Assembly: GCF_002968635.1 (NCBI RefSeq)
Contig: NZ_PVBN01000002.1
Span: 496,001-560,000 of the forward strand
From: Neorhizobium alkalisoli
Lineage (GTDB): Bacteria; Pseudomonadota; Alphaproteobacteria; Rhizobiales; Rhizobiaceae
Direction: 5' to 3'
DNA length: 64,000 bases
Under the pieces are notes generated by a model. That model was not told where the DNA came from. It searched no databases and saw only the letters and a list, made by a program, of their open reading frames with translations. Both the position numbers and the translations under genes were made by a program. This document shows positions 20,795-28,791 of this stretch, in pieces; the stretch's first letter is position 1, and each line of letters begins with the position of its first letter.

Positions 20795-21109
20795 ATGAGC
20801 GAGATCCTCAACCCGGAAATGCTCCTGTTGATCTTCGCCGCGGCGGTTGCGACCTTTCTCACGCGTGTCGGCGGTTATGTTCTGATCACCCGGATGAAGA
20901 CGATCCCGCCGCGGATGGAGCAGGCGCTGAATGCGGTGCCGGCTGCCGTCCTGACCACGCTGGTTGCCCCTGCCTTCTTCAATGGCGGATGGGACGTAAA
21001 GATCGCCATGTTGGTGGCACTTGTGGTCAGCTTGCGCTATCCGGGCCTGATCATGCTCGCTGCCGGCTGGGCGGCGGCAATGACCAGCCGCCACCTGTTC
21101 GGCTTCTGA
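20795..21109 (+). CDS. azlD: Branched-chain amino acid exporter, small subunit
   Basis: 104 aa, AzlD family, three to four membrane helices (LLLIFAAAVATFLTRVGGYV; AVPAAVLTTLVAPAF; AMLVALVVSLRY; LIMLAAGWAAAM). It pairs with AzlC. The ATG at 20795 is separated from the azlC stop by one base, so translation is coupled. It ends 12 bases before the convergent aminopeptidase gene. Confidence 0.92.
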   Translation: MSEILNPEMLLLIFAAAVATFLTRVGGYVLITRMKTIPPRMEQALNAVPAAVLTTLVAPAFFNGGWDVKIAMLVALVVSLRYPGLIMLAAGWAAAMTSRHLFGF

Positions 21110-21121
21110 TCGCTCCGCGGC

Positions 21122-22954
21122 TCAAGCCAGCGGCTCAGTGGCCTCCACAAGCCAATCCTTGACTGCCTGTTTGTCGATAAGCGGCAACAGTTTCTCCCGC
21201 ACATCGGCGTGATAGCGGTTGAGCCATTCGAGCTCTTCCGACGTCATCATCGCCGGCAAGACGAGCCTACGGTCGATGGGGCACCATGTCAGCGTCTCGA
21301 AGGCAAGCATCGGCAGATCGCCGCCGTCGATCTCTTCCGCCGTCTTCACATAGATCAGGTTTTCGATGCGTATACCGAAAGAGCCGGGACGATAGTAACC
21401 CGGTTCATTGGAAAGGATCATGCCGGGCAATAGTTCCTGGGTCGCAAGTCGCGAGATGCGTTGCGGCCCCTCATGGACCGAAAGATAGGAACCGACGCCA
21501 TGGCCCGTTCCATGCGCATAGTCGCCCCCTGCCTTCCAGAGCGCGATGCGGGCGAGCGGATCGAGATCGCAGCCGCGCGTCCCCTTCGGAAAACGCGCCA
21601 CGCTGATGGCGATCATGCCCTTCAACACCAGCGTGAAGAAGCGCTTTCGATCTTCCGGTACGGCGCCGACAGCGACGGTGCGGGTGATGTCGGTGGTGCC
21701 GTTGATATATTGCGCGCCGGAATCGATCAGGAAAAGTTCTCCTGCTTCGAGCTTGCGATCCGTCTCGGTCGTCACCCGATAATGAATGACGGCACCGTGT
21801 TCGCCGGCACCTGAGATCGTGTCGAAGGAAATGTCCCTCAAGGGGTTCTGCATGCTCTGGCCGACGCGAACACGGGCTTCCTCCAGCGCCTTCACCGCAG
21901 TGATCTCGGTGATCGAACCCGCCGGCTGCGCATCCAGCCAATGGAGAAATTCGACCATGGCCGCACCGTCCTGCAGATGTGCCTGAGCCGAACCTTCCAG
22001 CTCTGCCCTGTTCTTGCAGGCGCGCGGCAGCTTGGCAGGATCGGAGGTCTCCACCACCTCCCCGCCGGCGGTGGCGATTGCCTTTGTCAGCGCCAGCGGC
22101 GTCAGCTCGGAATCGACCAAGATTTTTCCGCCCTCCTTTGCAAAGAGCGAGAGACGGGCCAGAAATTCCGATGGTGGGTGCTGGGCGGAAATCTGCGCGA
22201 GATAGGCGGCAGTCTCGATGCCGGTCTTCATCTGGTCCAGAAAGATTTCAGCCTGGCCCTCGGCCGGAATGATCGCCCGGCTCAAAGGATGCGGCGTGTG
22301 CGGGACGTCATCGCCGCGAATGTTGAAGATCCATGCGACGGACGAAGGGTCGGCTATGAGGACCGCAGCCGCCTTCCTCTCCTTCACCTGTCTTGCGATC
22401 TCCGCGATTTTCTCGCTGGCGAGAATGCCCGTATGCTCCTGTTTCTGGATCGAAACGGCGCCGAGCGGCTCGGATGGACGATCCATCCAGATAGCATCGA
22501 GTGGATTGCCGTCCAGAAGCACCAGCGCGCCTTCGATCTGCGCGAGGGCTCTTTCCAGCCGCCGCGCTTCGGCCCCCGCATGCAGCCATGGATCGATGCC
22601 AAGCCGGAATCCTTTGGAGGCATGACGTGGCAGCCAGACATGCGGTGGTTCGTTGACGAGGTCGCCGCCGGTGAAGACAGTGCCGTCGACCTGCTCCGCA
22701 AGTTGCGTCACGTAACGTCCATCGACGAAGACCACCGCCTCACGCTGCGTGATGAGCGCCATTCCGGCTGAACCGGTGAAACCGGTAAGCCAGGCAAGCC
22801 GTTCGGCCGATGCGGGTACGTATTCGCCTTGATATTCGTCCGCACGCGGCACGAGAAACCCGTCAATTCCAAGCTCTGCGAACCTCGTCCGCAGCGCGGC
22901 AACACGCTCGCGGCCGAATTGCGGGGCGGACTTCACTTCGAAAGATTGAAACAT
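21122..22954 (-). CDS. Xaa-Pro aminopeptidase, three-domain M24B type
   Basis: 610 aa from ATG 22954; an in-frame ATG at 22993 adds 13 unlikely residues. Two creatinase-like N-terminal domains precede a pita-bread catalytic domain with all metal ligands: D in LIDSGAQY, D in GTTDITRT, H in GTGHGVG, E in LSNEPGYY and E in RIENL. It cleaves N-terminal residues before proline. At about 610 residues it belongs to the larger cytosolic XPNPEP1-like type rather than to the shorter PepP of E. coli. Confidence 0.93.
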   Translation of the reverse strand: MFQSFEVKSAPQFGRERVAALRTRFAELGIDGFLVPRADEYQGEYVPASAERLAWLTGFTGSAGMALITQREAVVFVDGRYVTQLAEQVDGTVFTGGDLVNEPPHVWLPRHASKGFRLGIDPWLHAGAEARRLERALAQIEGALVLLDGNPLDAIWMDRPSEPLGAVSIQKQEHTGILASEKIAEIARQVKERKAAAVLIADPSSVAWIFNIRGDDVPHTPHPLSRAIIPAEGQAEIFLDQMKTGIETAAYLAQISAQHPPSEFLARLSLFAKEGGKILVDSELTPLALTKAIATAGGEVVETSDPAKLPRACKNRAELEGSAQAHLQDGAAMVEFLHWLDAQPAGSITEITAVKALEEARVRVGQSMQNPLRDISFDTISGAGEHGAVIHYRVTTETDRKLEAGELFLIDSGAQYINGTTDITRTVAVGAVPEDRKRFFTLVLKGMIAISVARFPKGTRGCDLDPLARIALWKAGGDYAHGTGHGVGSYLSVHEGPQRISRLATQELLPGMILSNEPGYYRPGSFGIRIENLIYVKTAEEIDGGDLPMLAFETLTWCPIDRRLVLPAMMTSEELEWLNRYHADVREKLLPLIDKQAVKDWLVEATEPLA

Positions 22955-23149
22955 GGCTGCAAATTTCCGGCTGCTTGATTCCGAGGAGACCATGCCATGT
23001 TAGACGATCTTCGATGGGATGTGCCAGCCGGGTAAGGCATGATCAGCGATTATGCATTTGATGCGACCTCAGGACAGATCGCAGCGTTCTATGCGCTGAG
23101 CGCATACCACCAATGAGGGAAACCCTCTCACTGTGCGGTGCAACATAAC

Positions 23150-23155
23150 CTATAT
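23150..23155 (+). promoter_or_regulatory. Possible -10 element for the DUF1127 gene
   Basis: CTATAT at 23150-23155 matches the rhizobial housekeeping -10 and lies about 52 bases before the DUF1127 ATG. No good CTTGAC -35 is found 17-18 bases upstream, so the call is weak and another sigma factor may be used. Confidence 0.3.
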
Positions 23156-23207
23156 CTGGATCATCGAACGGGCGCCAAACAAGGCCCGCTCTCAAAGGAT
23201 CACTCCG

Positions 23208-23381
23208 ATGGCAAACTCTTTCTTCCGCAATGCCTTCAACCGCGTGGTAGAAGCTCGTGAACGTCAGGTTGCCCGCTACGTCAACGGCGCTTTGCTGAAC
23301 CTCGACGATGAAACGCTGAAGGGTCTGGGCACCAGCCGCGAAGAACTGCGCCGCAAGGGCGCCACCAGCTACGTATTCTGA
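23208..23381 (+). CDS. DUF1127 small protein (CcaF1-like)
   Basis: 57 aa. It is Arg-rich and helical with the DUF1127 core (RERQVARYVNGALLNLDDETLKGLGTSREE pattern, a few residues shown here). The ATG at 23208 follows AAAGGA. Proteins of this family act in RNA turnover and stress or nutrient regulation; in Rhodobacter the DUF1127 protein CcaF1 binds RNA and its mRNA is the precursor of the CcsR sRNAs. Here too a structured RNA with the same loop motif follows directly. The upstream 253 bp to the divergent aminopeptidase gene hold no other gene. Confidence 0.88.
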   Translation: MANSFFRNAFNRVVEARERQVARYVNGALLNLDDETLKGLGTSREELRRKGATSYVF

Positions 23382-23388
23382 ATTTAAG

Positions 23389-23525
23389 GCCGGCGCGACG
23401 ATCCTCCCTCAATCGCCCGGCTTTCAGAATACGAGACCCGCTTGAGCATCTCCTCCTCCCGGCTCGCGGGTAAGATCAGCGTTTAAGCTGATCGCAAGGC
23501 GGCACCGCAAGTGCCGCCTTTTTGC
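23389..23525 (+). ncRNA. Probable Cuckoo/CcsR-type sRNA in the 3' UTR of the DUF1127 gene
   Basis: Four stem-loops follow the DUF1127 stop. The first (23389-23421) shows CCTCCC in its loop. The second has arms 23437-23447 (2-base bulge) and 23462-23470, with CCTCCTCCC (23452-23460) exposed in a 14-base loop. The third is a perfect 7-bp stem (23474-23480 with 23487-23493), and the fourth is a terminator. CCUCCUCCC loops downstream of DUF1127 genes define the alphaproteobacterial Cuckoo RNAs, of which Rhodobacter CcsR1-4 are the studied case. Processing from the mRNA is inferred. Confidence 0.75.
23496..23523 (+). terminator. Intrinsic terminator of the DUF1127-sRNA transcript
   Basis: A perfect 10-bp GC-rich stem (23496-23505 with 23511-23520) and 5-base loop is followed by five T on the plus strand only. 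Confidence 0.92.
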
Positions 23526-23577
23526 TATCTAGGTATTTCAGCCATGCAGCGTCATCAATGCTGCGGTGCGAGATACC

Positions 23578-24456
23578 TCAGCCGTGCCGGAGATGGATCG
23601 TCACCCAGCCGTTCCGCCAGATCGTACGCACGTGGCGAAGCCTGACGCCGTTATAGGCGGCCAACACCTTCCAGCGCTGCCCCGCCAGAATGCCTGACAG
23701 GATGACAGAGCCACCTGGCGCCAGATGCGCAGCAAGTTGCGGCGCCATCTTCATAAGCGGACGCGCCAGAATGTTGGCGATAATTAGATCGAATGGACCC
23801 TCCTGAAGGAAGGCAGGCGAATGGAAGCCGGGCGCCGTTTCCAATCGGATTCCGGTCGCGATCCCGTTTCGACGCACGTTTTCCTTGGCCACACGCACGG
23901 CGACCGGATCAATGTCGGTTGCGAGAACGGGGATGTTCTTCAGCTTGCGCGCTGCAATCGCCAGCACGCCGCTTCCAGATCCAAGATCGAGCGCGTTGCG
24001 GACATTACGGGCCCGCATGACCTCCTCGATCACTTCGAGGCAGCCGGCGGTCGTACCGTGATGGCCGGTCCCGAACGCCTGACCAGCATCGATCTCGATC
24101 GCGATATCATTGGCCTTGACCTTGTCGCGGTCATGCGAGCCATGAACGAGGAAGCGCCCTGCCCTGACCGGTTTCAGGCCTTCGAGCGATTTGGCGATCC
24201 AGTCGATGTCAGGAATGACTTCGCGCCTGATCGCCGCGTCGGGAAAGGCATGGCCAATGCCTTCGGCCATGCGCACACGCACCGCCTCCTCTTCATCCGC
24301 CATCATGTAGACGGAGGCTTCCCAGATATCCCTCTTTTCGTCGACCTCAGTGGTCGCTATGGCCAGATCTTCCTCGCCGAAGACTTCCGAGAGGATATCG
24401 AGGATGTGTGCTGCGCCCTTTTCGGTGGACGTGACGTAAAGGCGGATTTCGCTCAA
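23578..24456 (-). CDS. prmA: Ribosomal protein L11 methyltransferase
   Basis: 292 aa. The SAM site is NALDLGSGSGVLAIAARK, followed by TDIDPVAV and the NIL(A)RPL motif in IIANILARPL. An N-terminal substrate-recognition domain precedes it, as in PrmA. It trimethylates ribosomal protein L11. The start appears to be TTG at 24456 (giving MSEIRLYV); no in-frame ATG lies nearby upstream. It is downstream of the SCO1-type gene with 77 bases between. Confidence 0.93.
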   Translation of the reverse strand: MSEIRLYVTSTEKGAAHILDILSEVFGEEDLAIATTEVDEKRDIWEASVYMMADEEEAVRVRMAEGIGHAFPDAAIRREVIPDIDWIAKSLEGLKPVRAGRFLVHGSHDRDKVKANDIAIEIDAGQAFGTGHHGTTAGCLEVIEEVMRARNVRNALDLGSGSGVLAIAARKLKNIPVLATDIDPVAVRVAKENVRRNGIATGIRLETAPGFHSPAFLQEGPFDLIIANILARPLMKMAPQLAAHLAPGGSVILSGILAGQRWKVLAAYNGVRLRHVRTIWRNGWVTIHLRHG

Positions 24457-24533
24457 GGAGATAATCTCTCAGCTGATGATCAATGGCCGAGAGGATTGCC
24501 ACAGAAACATGGGGGGCTTCAACCGCGAAGGCG

Positions 24534-25133
24534 TCACCCCTTGATCAGATTCTCGAGCTTCTTGACTGCGACGTCGGGATTCTCGCCGTAAGCGATCGTG
24601 CCCGCGAAGCGTCCGCCGTTGTCCAGCAGGAACACGGACGCGGTATGATCCATGGTGTAGTCACCGTTCGGGTTCTTTTCGTCCACCGGTACTCTTTTCG
24701 CATAGACCTTGAAGCCCTTGATCATCTCGTTGACCTTTTCGGGAGGGCCTGAAATGCCTTTCACCCGATCGGTGACATTCGAGATATATTGGCCGAGCAA
24801 TTCGGGCGTATCGCGCTCGGGATCGACGCTGACGAAGAAGCCGTTGAGCTTTGTCCCGTCCGGATCGACCTGGCGCAGCCAGCCGTTCAATTCGAAAAGG
24901 GTGGTGGGGCAGACTTCCGGGCAATGCGTGAAGCCGAAGAAGAGGGCTGTCGGCTTGTCCTGAAAGGCTTTTTCGGTGACCGGCTGCCCGTTCTGGGCGA
25001 CGAGTTGGAACGGAACCCCGAACGGACCTTCTGCAAGTTCCTGTCTCGATTGGGTCATTTCCACTGTCAGCCAGACAAGGACGCCCGCAAGTGCCACGAC
25101 CGCGACCCAGAGGATGGTGCGAAAGGTCTTCAT
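24534..25133 (-). CDS. SCO1/SenC-family copper chaperone
   Basis: 199 aa. An N-terminal membrane anchor (about residues 7-26) is followed by a thioredoxin fold facing the periplasm. The copper ligands are visible: CPEVC in GFTHCPEVCPTT and the distant His in YTMDHTASVFLL. The family delivers copper to the CuA site of cytochrome c oxidase or acts as a thiol reductase. A tiny membrane protein gene lies 125 bases upstream on the same strand. No cytochrome oxidase genes are in the window. Confidence 0.93.
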   Translation of the reverse strand: MKTFRTILWVAVVALAGVLVWLTVEMTQSRQELAEGPFGVPFQLVAQNGQPVTEKAFQDKPTALFFGFTHCPEVCPTTLFELNGWLRQVDPDGTKLNGFFVSVDPERDTPELLGQYISNVTDRVKGISGPPEKVNEMIKGFKVYAKRVPVDEKNPNGDYTMDHTASVFLLDNGGRFAGTIAYGENPDVAVKKLENLIKG

Positions 25134-25258
25134 TGGAATTCTCTCAGTTCGCGCCTGCTAGTCAGGCTGCAGTTCCTGGAGAGATAGATGGGAAGTCGTC
25201 CACACGCAATTCAACAAGCTGTCGTCGCGCTGATTTGTCCCACGGCACTATGACCCGG

Positions 25259-25426
25259 TCAGAAACACCAGGACAGGCCGCTCTCATCGAGCGCAAGCAC
25301 GATGGAAGAGCCGAACCGCAGCCAGCCATAGAAAACCACTCCCCCGAGACCGAGGAAAAGCAGGCTCGCAGCAGCGATTATGGGGACGCGATGAGCGTTG
25401 GTGGCGTTGGCGTTCATAGGCATCAT
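25259..25426 (-). CDS. Small single-pass membrane protein, unknown function
   Basis: 55 aa, below usual ORF cut-offs. Starting at the ATG at 25426 the ribosome site is GAGGGG seven bases upstream; an internal ATG at 25417 would give 52 aa. The protein has a short polar N-terminus, one hydrophobic segment (PIIAAASLLFLGLGG onward) and a distinctive C-terminal end with GWLRFGSS and ESGLSWCF. It precedes the SCO1 gene on the same strand. The clean frame, good ribosome site and compositional sense suggest a real gene; a respiratory or copper role would be guesswork. Confidence 0.6.
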   Translation of the reverse strand: MMPMNANATNAHRVPIIAAASLLFLGLGGVVFYGWLRFGSSIVLALDESGLSWCF

Positions 25427-25687
25427 TGTAAGGCCCCTCAGGATTTTTCGGAAGCCCCACGCCGAACAAGATTAGCAGAGGATTAATATCTTTCTGAGAG
25501 CTTAAGGATGCGAAGTGGTTCAGCGAGTCGGCCCGAAGCGAGAAGCCACGCCATCTATGCGGGCAACCTTCCCGCTGCCTCTGCGACAACCCGCTCACCA
25601 AGACATGATGTCGCGCAATTGGTTCGCCTGCCCCAATCGTATTCAAAGATCCACGGATTTCATCCGGCATCAAGGAACTCAAGCAGC

Positions 25688-27652
25688 ATGACGAATAGTC
25701 GTTCTCGCAAGACACTTTCCGTGAACCAACGTCTATGGACCCTGGCCGGCGCTGCCTTTGCCGGTATTGGCGCCATGCTCGTCGTCGGATGGTACGAAGG
25801 TCATCAGGTTGAACTGGCCCTTGAGCGAGCAACGCACATTCACAACCAGGTAGATTCCGTCAACCAGATGCGGATCGCCAATTCGCAGCTCATACTCGCT
25901 GCGATGGACACGATCGTGGACCGCGAAGAAAAGCGGGTAGCACCTGAGCGTATGGAAGTGATCGCATCCTCCATTCGCCAGATGAGTCTCGGCGCAACGG
26001 AAATGAGGGCTCTTGCTGCCGAGATCGGCACACCAGCCCTTGTAGCGACCTTTGAAGCTGATCTCGCCGCGGTCGGCAAGGCGATCCAGAGCGATCTCAA
26101 GACGATGGTAGAGGCCGGTGCGCCCGACGAGGAATACGCAAAGATCGACGACGCGATCGACGGCGCCGGCGAGCGGCTGGATACAGCGCTGCGAACCCTT
26201 GCGGAAAAAGGCAGCACGGTCGTCAAGGAACGGGTTTCGGAAGCCAATTGGGTCTCAAGCAGGTCGCTTTACGTTCAAATCGGCTGCGGGCTTATTGCCC
26301 TCGCCATCATGGCAATTCTCCAGATCGTTCATGGAGGCGTGATCCGTCGAGGCATCGCCGGCGTGCGCGCCAGTATGCAGCGGATTGTCAATGGTGACTA
26401 TGCCACACCGGTCGACGGCGCAGAACGCGGCGATGAGATCGGTGAAATGGCGCGTGCGACGGATATCTTCCGTCTGTCCGCGATCGAGAAACGTCAACTT
26501 GAGTCAGACGGCGAAAAGCAACGGCAGCTGAACGATGAGGAGCGCCTTGCGCGCGAAACAGATCAGCGAGCTGCAGCGGACGCGATTCGCGATGCCGTAC
26601 AGTCGCTCGGCAAAGCGCTCAACCTGCTCGCCGAGGGCAATCTCTCCGTCACCATCGATCACCCCTTCCGCGGCGATCTGGAGCGGCTTCGCGAAGACTT
26701 CAACCGCGTCGTCGAACGGCTGCGCCACACCATGAGTGAAGTCGCCACCAATGCCGGCTCGATCAGCGCAAGCGCGAACCAGATGCGCTCGGCCGGCGAC
26801 GATCTCGCCAAGCGCACCGAGCAGCAGGCTTCATCGCTCGAAGAAACCTCGGCAGCGCTCGAACAAATCACCGCAACCGTCCGCAGCGCCACCCACCGCG
26901 CCGAAGAGGCGAGCGAGATGGTTACCCACACCAAGACTTACACGGAACGCTCGGCAACCGTCGTTCGCGACGCGACGGCAGCAATGGGACGGATCGAGGA
27001 TGCCACGGCCGAAATCGGCAAGATCATCAACGTCGTCGACGAAATCGCCTTCCAGACGAACCTCCTGGCGCTGAATGCGGGTGTGGAGGCAGCCCGTGCG
27101 GGCGAAGCGGGCAAGGGTTTTGCCGTGGTGGCTCAGGAAGTGCGCGAGCTCGCAGGCCGCGCGGCCGGCGCCGCCAAAGACATCAAGGCGCTCGTCACCC
27201 GCTCGAACCAAGAGGTCAAGACCGGGGTAGATCTGGTCAAGGCTACCGGCGAGGCCCTGACCCGCATCGGCGAGGATGTTCTGAAAATCGATGGCCACGT
27301 TCACGCGATTTTCACTTCTGCGCGCGAACAATCAACCGGACTTACAGAGATCAACAGCGCAATCGGCCAGATGGATCAGGCAACCCAGCAGAACGCAGCG
27401 ATGGTGGAGCAGAGCACTGCCGCAAGCCACTCGCTTGCAAGTGATGCGGAAAGCCTGAACAGGCTGATGAGCCAGTTCCAGATTCGTGGCGCCGGCGGTC
27501 CGCGCGCCGTCGATACGGCAGGCACCTCGACGCCCAGCAAACCATCCCCCGCATTGAACTTGATGAACAAGCTCGCGGGAGCCTTCGACAACAACCCCAC
27601 CTCCGCCAAGCCGAAGGCCGTGGGTTCCTCAAATCAATGGGAAGAGTTCTGA
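25688..27652 (+). CDS. Methyl-accepting chemotaxis protein
   Basis: 654 aa from the ATG at 25688 (an upstream in-frame start at 25508 precedes a non-conserved stretch). TM1 is at about residues 17-36, a helical ligand domain of about 155 residues follows, then TM2 (about 195-215) and HAMP (about 216-268). The cytoplasmic signalling hairpin has its tip near residue 455 ([21 protein letters not shown]). The C-terminus ends in QWEEF, an aromatic pentapeptide of the kind that tethers CheR/CheB. The ligand is unknown. cheW starts two bases after the stop. Confidence 0.95.
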   Translation: MTNSRSRKTLSVNQRLWTLAGAAFAGIGAMLVVGWYEGHQVELALERATHIHNQVDSVNQMRIANSQLILAAMDTIVDREEKRVAPERMEVIASSIRQMSLGATEMRALAAEIGTPALVATFEADLAAVGKAIQSDLKTMVEAGAPDEEYAKIDDAIDGAGERLDTALRTLAEKGSTVVKERVSEANWVSSRSLYVQIGCGLIALAIMAILQIVHGGVIRRGIAGVRASMQRIVNGDYATPVDGAERGDEIGEMARATDIFRLSAIEKRQLESDGEKQRQLNDEERLARETDQRAAADAIRDAVQSLGKALNLLAEGNLSVTIDHPFRGDLERLREDFNRVVERLRHTMSEVATNAGSISASANQMRSAGDDLAKRTEQQASSLEETSAALEQITATVRSATHRAEEASEMVTHTKTYTERSATVVRDATAAMGRIEDATAEIGKIINVVDEIAFQTNLLALNAGVEAARAGEAGKGFAVVAQEVRELAGRAAGAAKDIKALVTRSNQEVKTGVDLVKATGEALTRIGEDVLKIDGHVHAIFTSAREQSTGLTEINSAIGQMDQATQQNAAMVEQSTAASHSLASDAESLNRLMSQFQIRGAGGPRAVDTAGTSTPSKPSPALNLMNKLAGAFDNNPTSAKPKAVGSSNQWEEF

Positions 27653-27653
27653 C

Positions 27654-28121
27654 ATGACGAATGCCATCAAGCAGTCCGGCGCCTACCTGGAAATCGTCTC
27701 CTTCCATCTTGGAGACCAGGAATTCTGCATCGACATCATGGCGATCCGCGAAATCCGCGGCTGGGCGCCGGTGACACCGATGCCGCATACGCCCCCTTAC
27801 GTTCTGGGCCTGATCAACCTGCGCGGCGCCGTGATCCCGGTTATCGACATGGCCTGCCGCCTCGGCATGAAGATGACGGAACCCTCCGAGCGTTCCGCGA
27901 TCATCGTGACCGACATCGCCGGCAAGCTGGTAGGCCTGCTGGTTGAACAGGTTTCCGACATGATGACGATCCGCGGAGAGGACCTGCAGCCGGCGCCGGA
28001 GATCATCCCGGAAGCCCAGCGCGCCTTCTGCCGCGGGATCGTGGCCCTCGAAAAGACCATGGTCTGCTTCCTGAACCTCGATACGGTCATCGCCGACGAA
28101 CTGTCTCGCGAAGCCGCTTGA
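27654..28121 (+). CDS. cheW: Chemotaxis coupling protein
   Basis: 155 aa, single CheW domain: FHLGDQEFCIDIMAIREIRG at the N-terminus, then the core GLINLRGAVIPVIDM and GLLVEQVSDM. CheW bridges receptor and CheA kinase. It is translationally coupled to the receptor gene (TGAC ATG). The rest of the chemotaxis machinery is elsewhere, so this is a satellite receptor-adaptor pair. Confidence 0.95.
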   Translation: MTNAIKQSGAYLEIVSFHLGDQEFCIDIMAIREIRGWAPVTPMPHTPPYVLGLINLRGAVIPVIDMACRLGMKMTEPSERSAIIVTDIAGKLVGLLVEQVSDMMTIRGEDLQPAPEIIPEAQRAFCRGIVALEKTMVCFLNLDTVIADELSREAA

Positions 28122-28149
28122 TTTTTGCACCGCAAAAGATGCTGCACAA

Positions 28150-28177
28150 CTTCCGCCACACGCCAGCGTGGCGGAAG
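28150..28177 (+). terminator. Possible terminator after cheW
   Basis: A perfect 10-bp GC-rich stem (28150-28159 with 28168-28177) has an 8-base loop and is followed by ATTAATTTATTG, which is AT-rich but lacks a clean T-run. Confidence 0.5.
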
Positions 28178-28316
28178 ATTAATTTATTGTAATCATTACA
28201 TATTTTTAAGAATATTATTCGGAACCACTCTTTCGCATCGCGAGTTCTCCGACCGCAAACGCCCAACCGAACCGCTTCAAAACTCTTCGGCTGGTTACGA
28301 AGATAGGAGAATGACC

Positions 28317-28640
28317 ATGAAAAAGGCTTTTGCTCTCGCAATTCTGATGTCTACTGCCACCCTAGGCGGCGCTTATGCCCGTGACATGGGCAGCACCGTA
28401 AGATCCGCAACCGATTTTTCCATCGTCTATACTGACCCGGAAATCGACAACAGCGCCAAACGCCTGGATATCCCCGACAGCATCGTCCATCCCACCCCGG
28501 CGATGATTCGTCACGCTCAGGCCGAGCTCAGCCGGGATTCGGCTCTTCGCGCCGGCCTGCTGCAGAAGAATGTCGAGTTGAACAACGTCGTAGCGATCGA
28601 TACCGCTGCGGATGGCAGCCGGATCGTCTACGTCCGCTGA
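28317..28640 (+). CDS. Small exported protein of unknown function
   Basis: 107 aa. The signal peptide (MKKAFALAILMSTATLGGAYA, cut before RD) is clear, and the mature protein is about 86 residues without Cys. Notable pieces are DFSIVYTDPEID and NNVVAIDTAADGSRIVYVR. I do not recognise a family. ATGs at 28311 and 28317 are both in frame; GGAG at 28306-28309 is correctly spaced only for 28317. An AT-rich tract (about 28178-28222) upstream is unlike the rest of the window and probably holds its promoter. Confidence 0.72.
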   Translation: MKKAFALAILMSTATLGGAYARDMGSTVRSATDFSIVYTDPEIDNSAKRLDIPDSIVHPTPAMIRHAQAELSRDSALRAGLLQKNVELNNVVAIDTAADGSRIVYVR

Positions 28641-28662
28641 TCCGCAACCTATAACCGTCTGA

Positions 28663-28692
28663 AACCGGGTTCGTCCGCGAGCCCGGTTTTTT
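28663..28692 (+). terminator. Intrinsic terminator
   Basis: An 11-bp stem with one G-T pair (28663-28673 with 28678-28688), a 4-base loop and six T (28687-28692) end the small exported protein gene. Confidence 0.9.
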
Positions 28693-28791
28693 CATAGCCT
28701 CAGTCAGATTGACTCATGTCGCGCCTCATGACTGTATTTGACCGGATGCTGCGGCAGGACCTGTCGCCATCCGCGCTTTGGGAGGAGCGGT

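Noticed and set aside
25284..25832. 182-codon minus-strand frame over the chemoreceptor start
   Set aside because: It overlaps the 55-aa membrane protein in another frame and the receptor gene; no ribosome site or domain.
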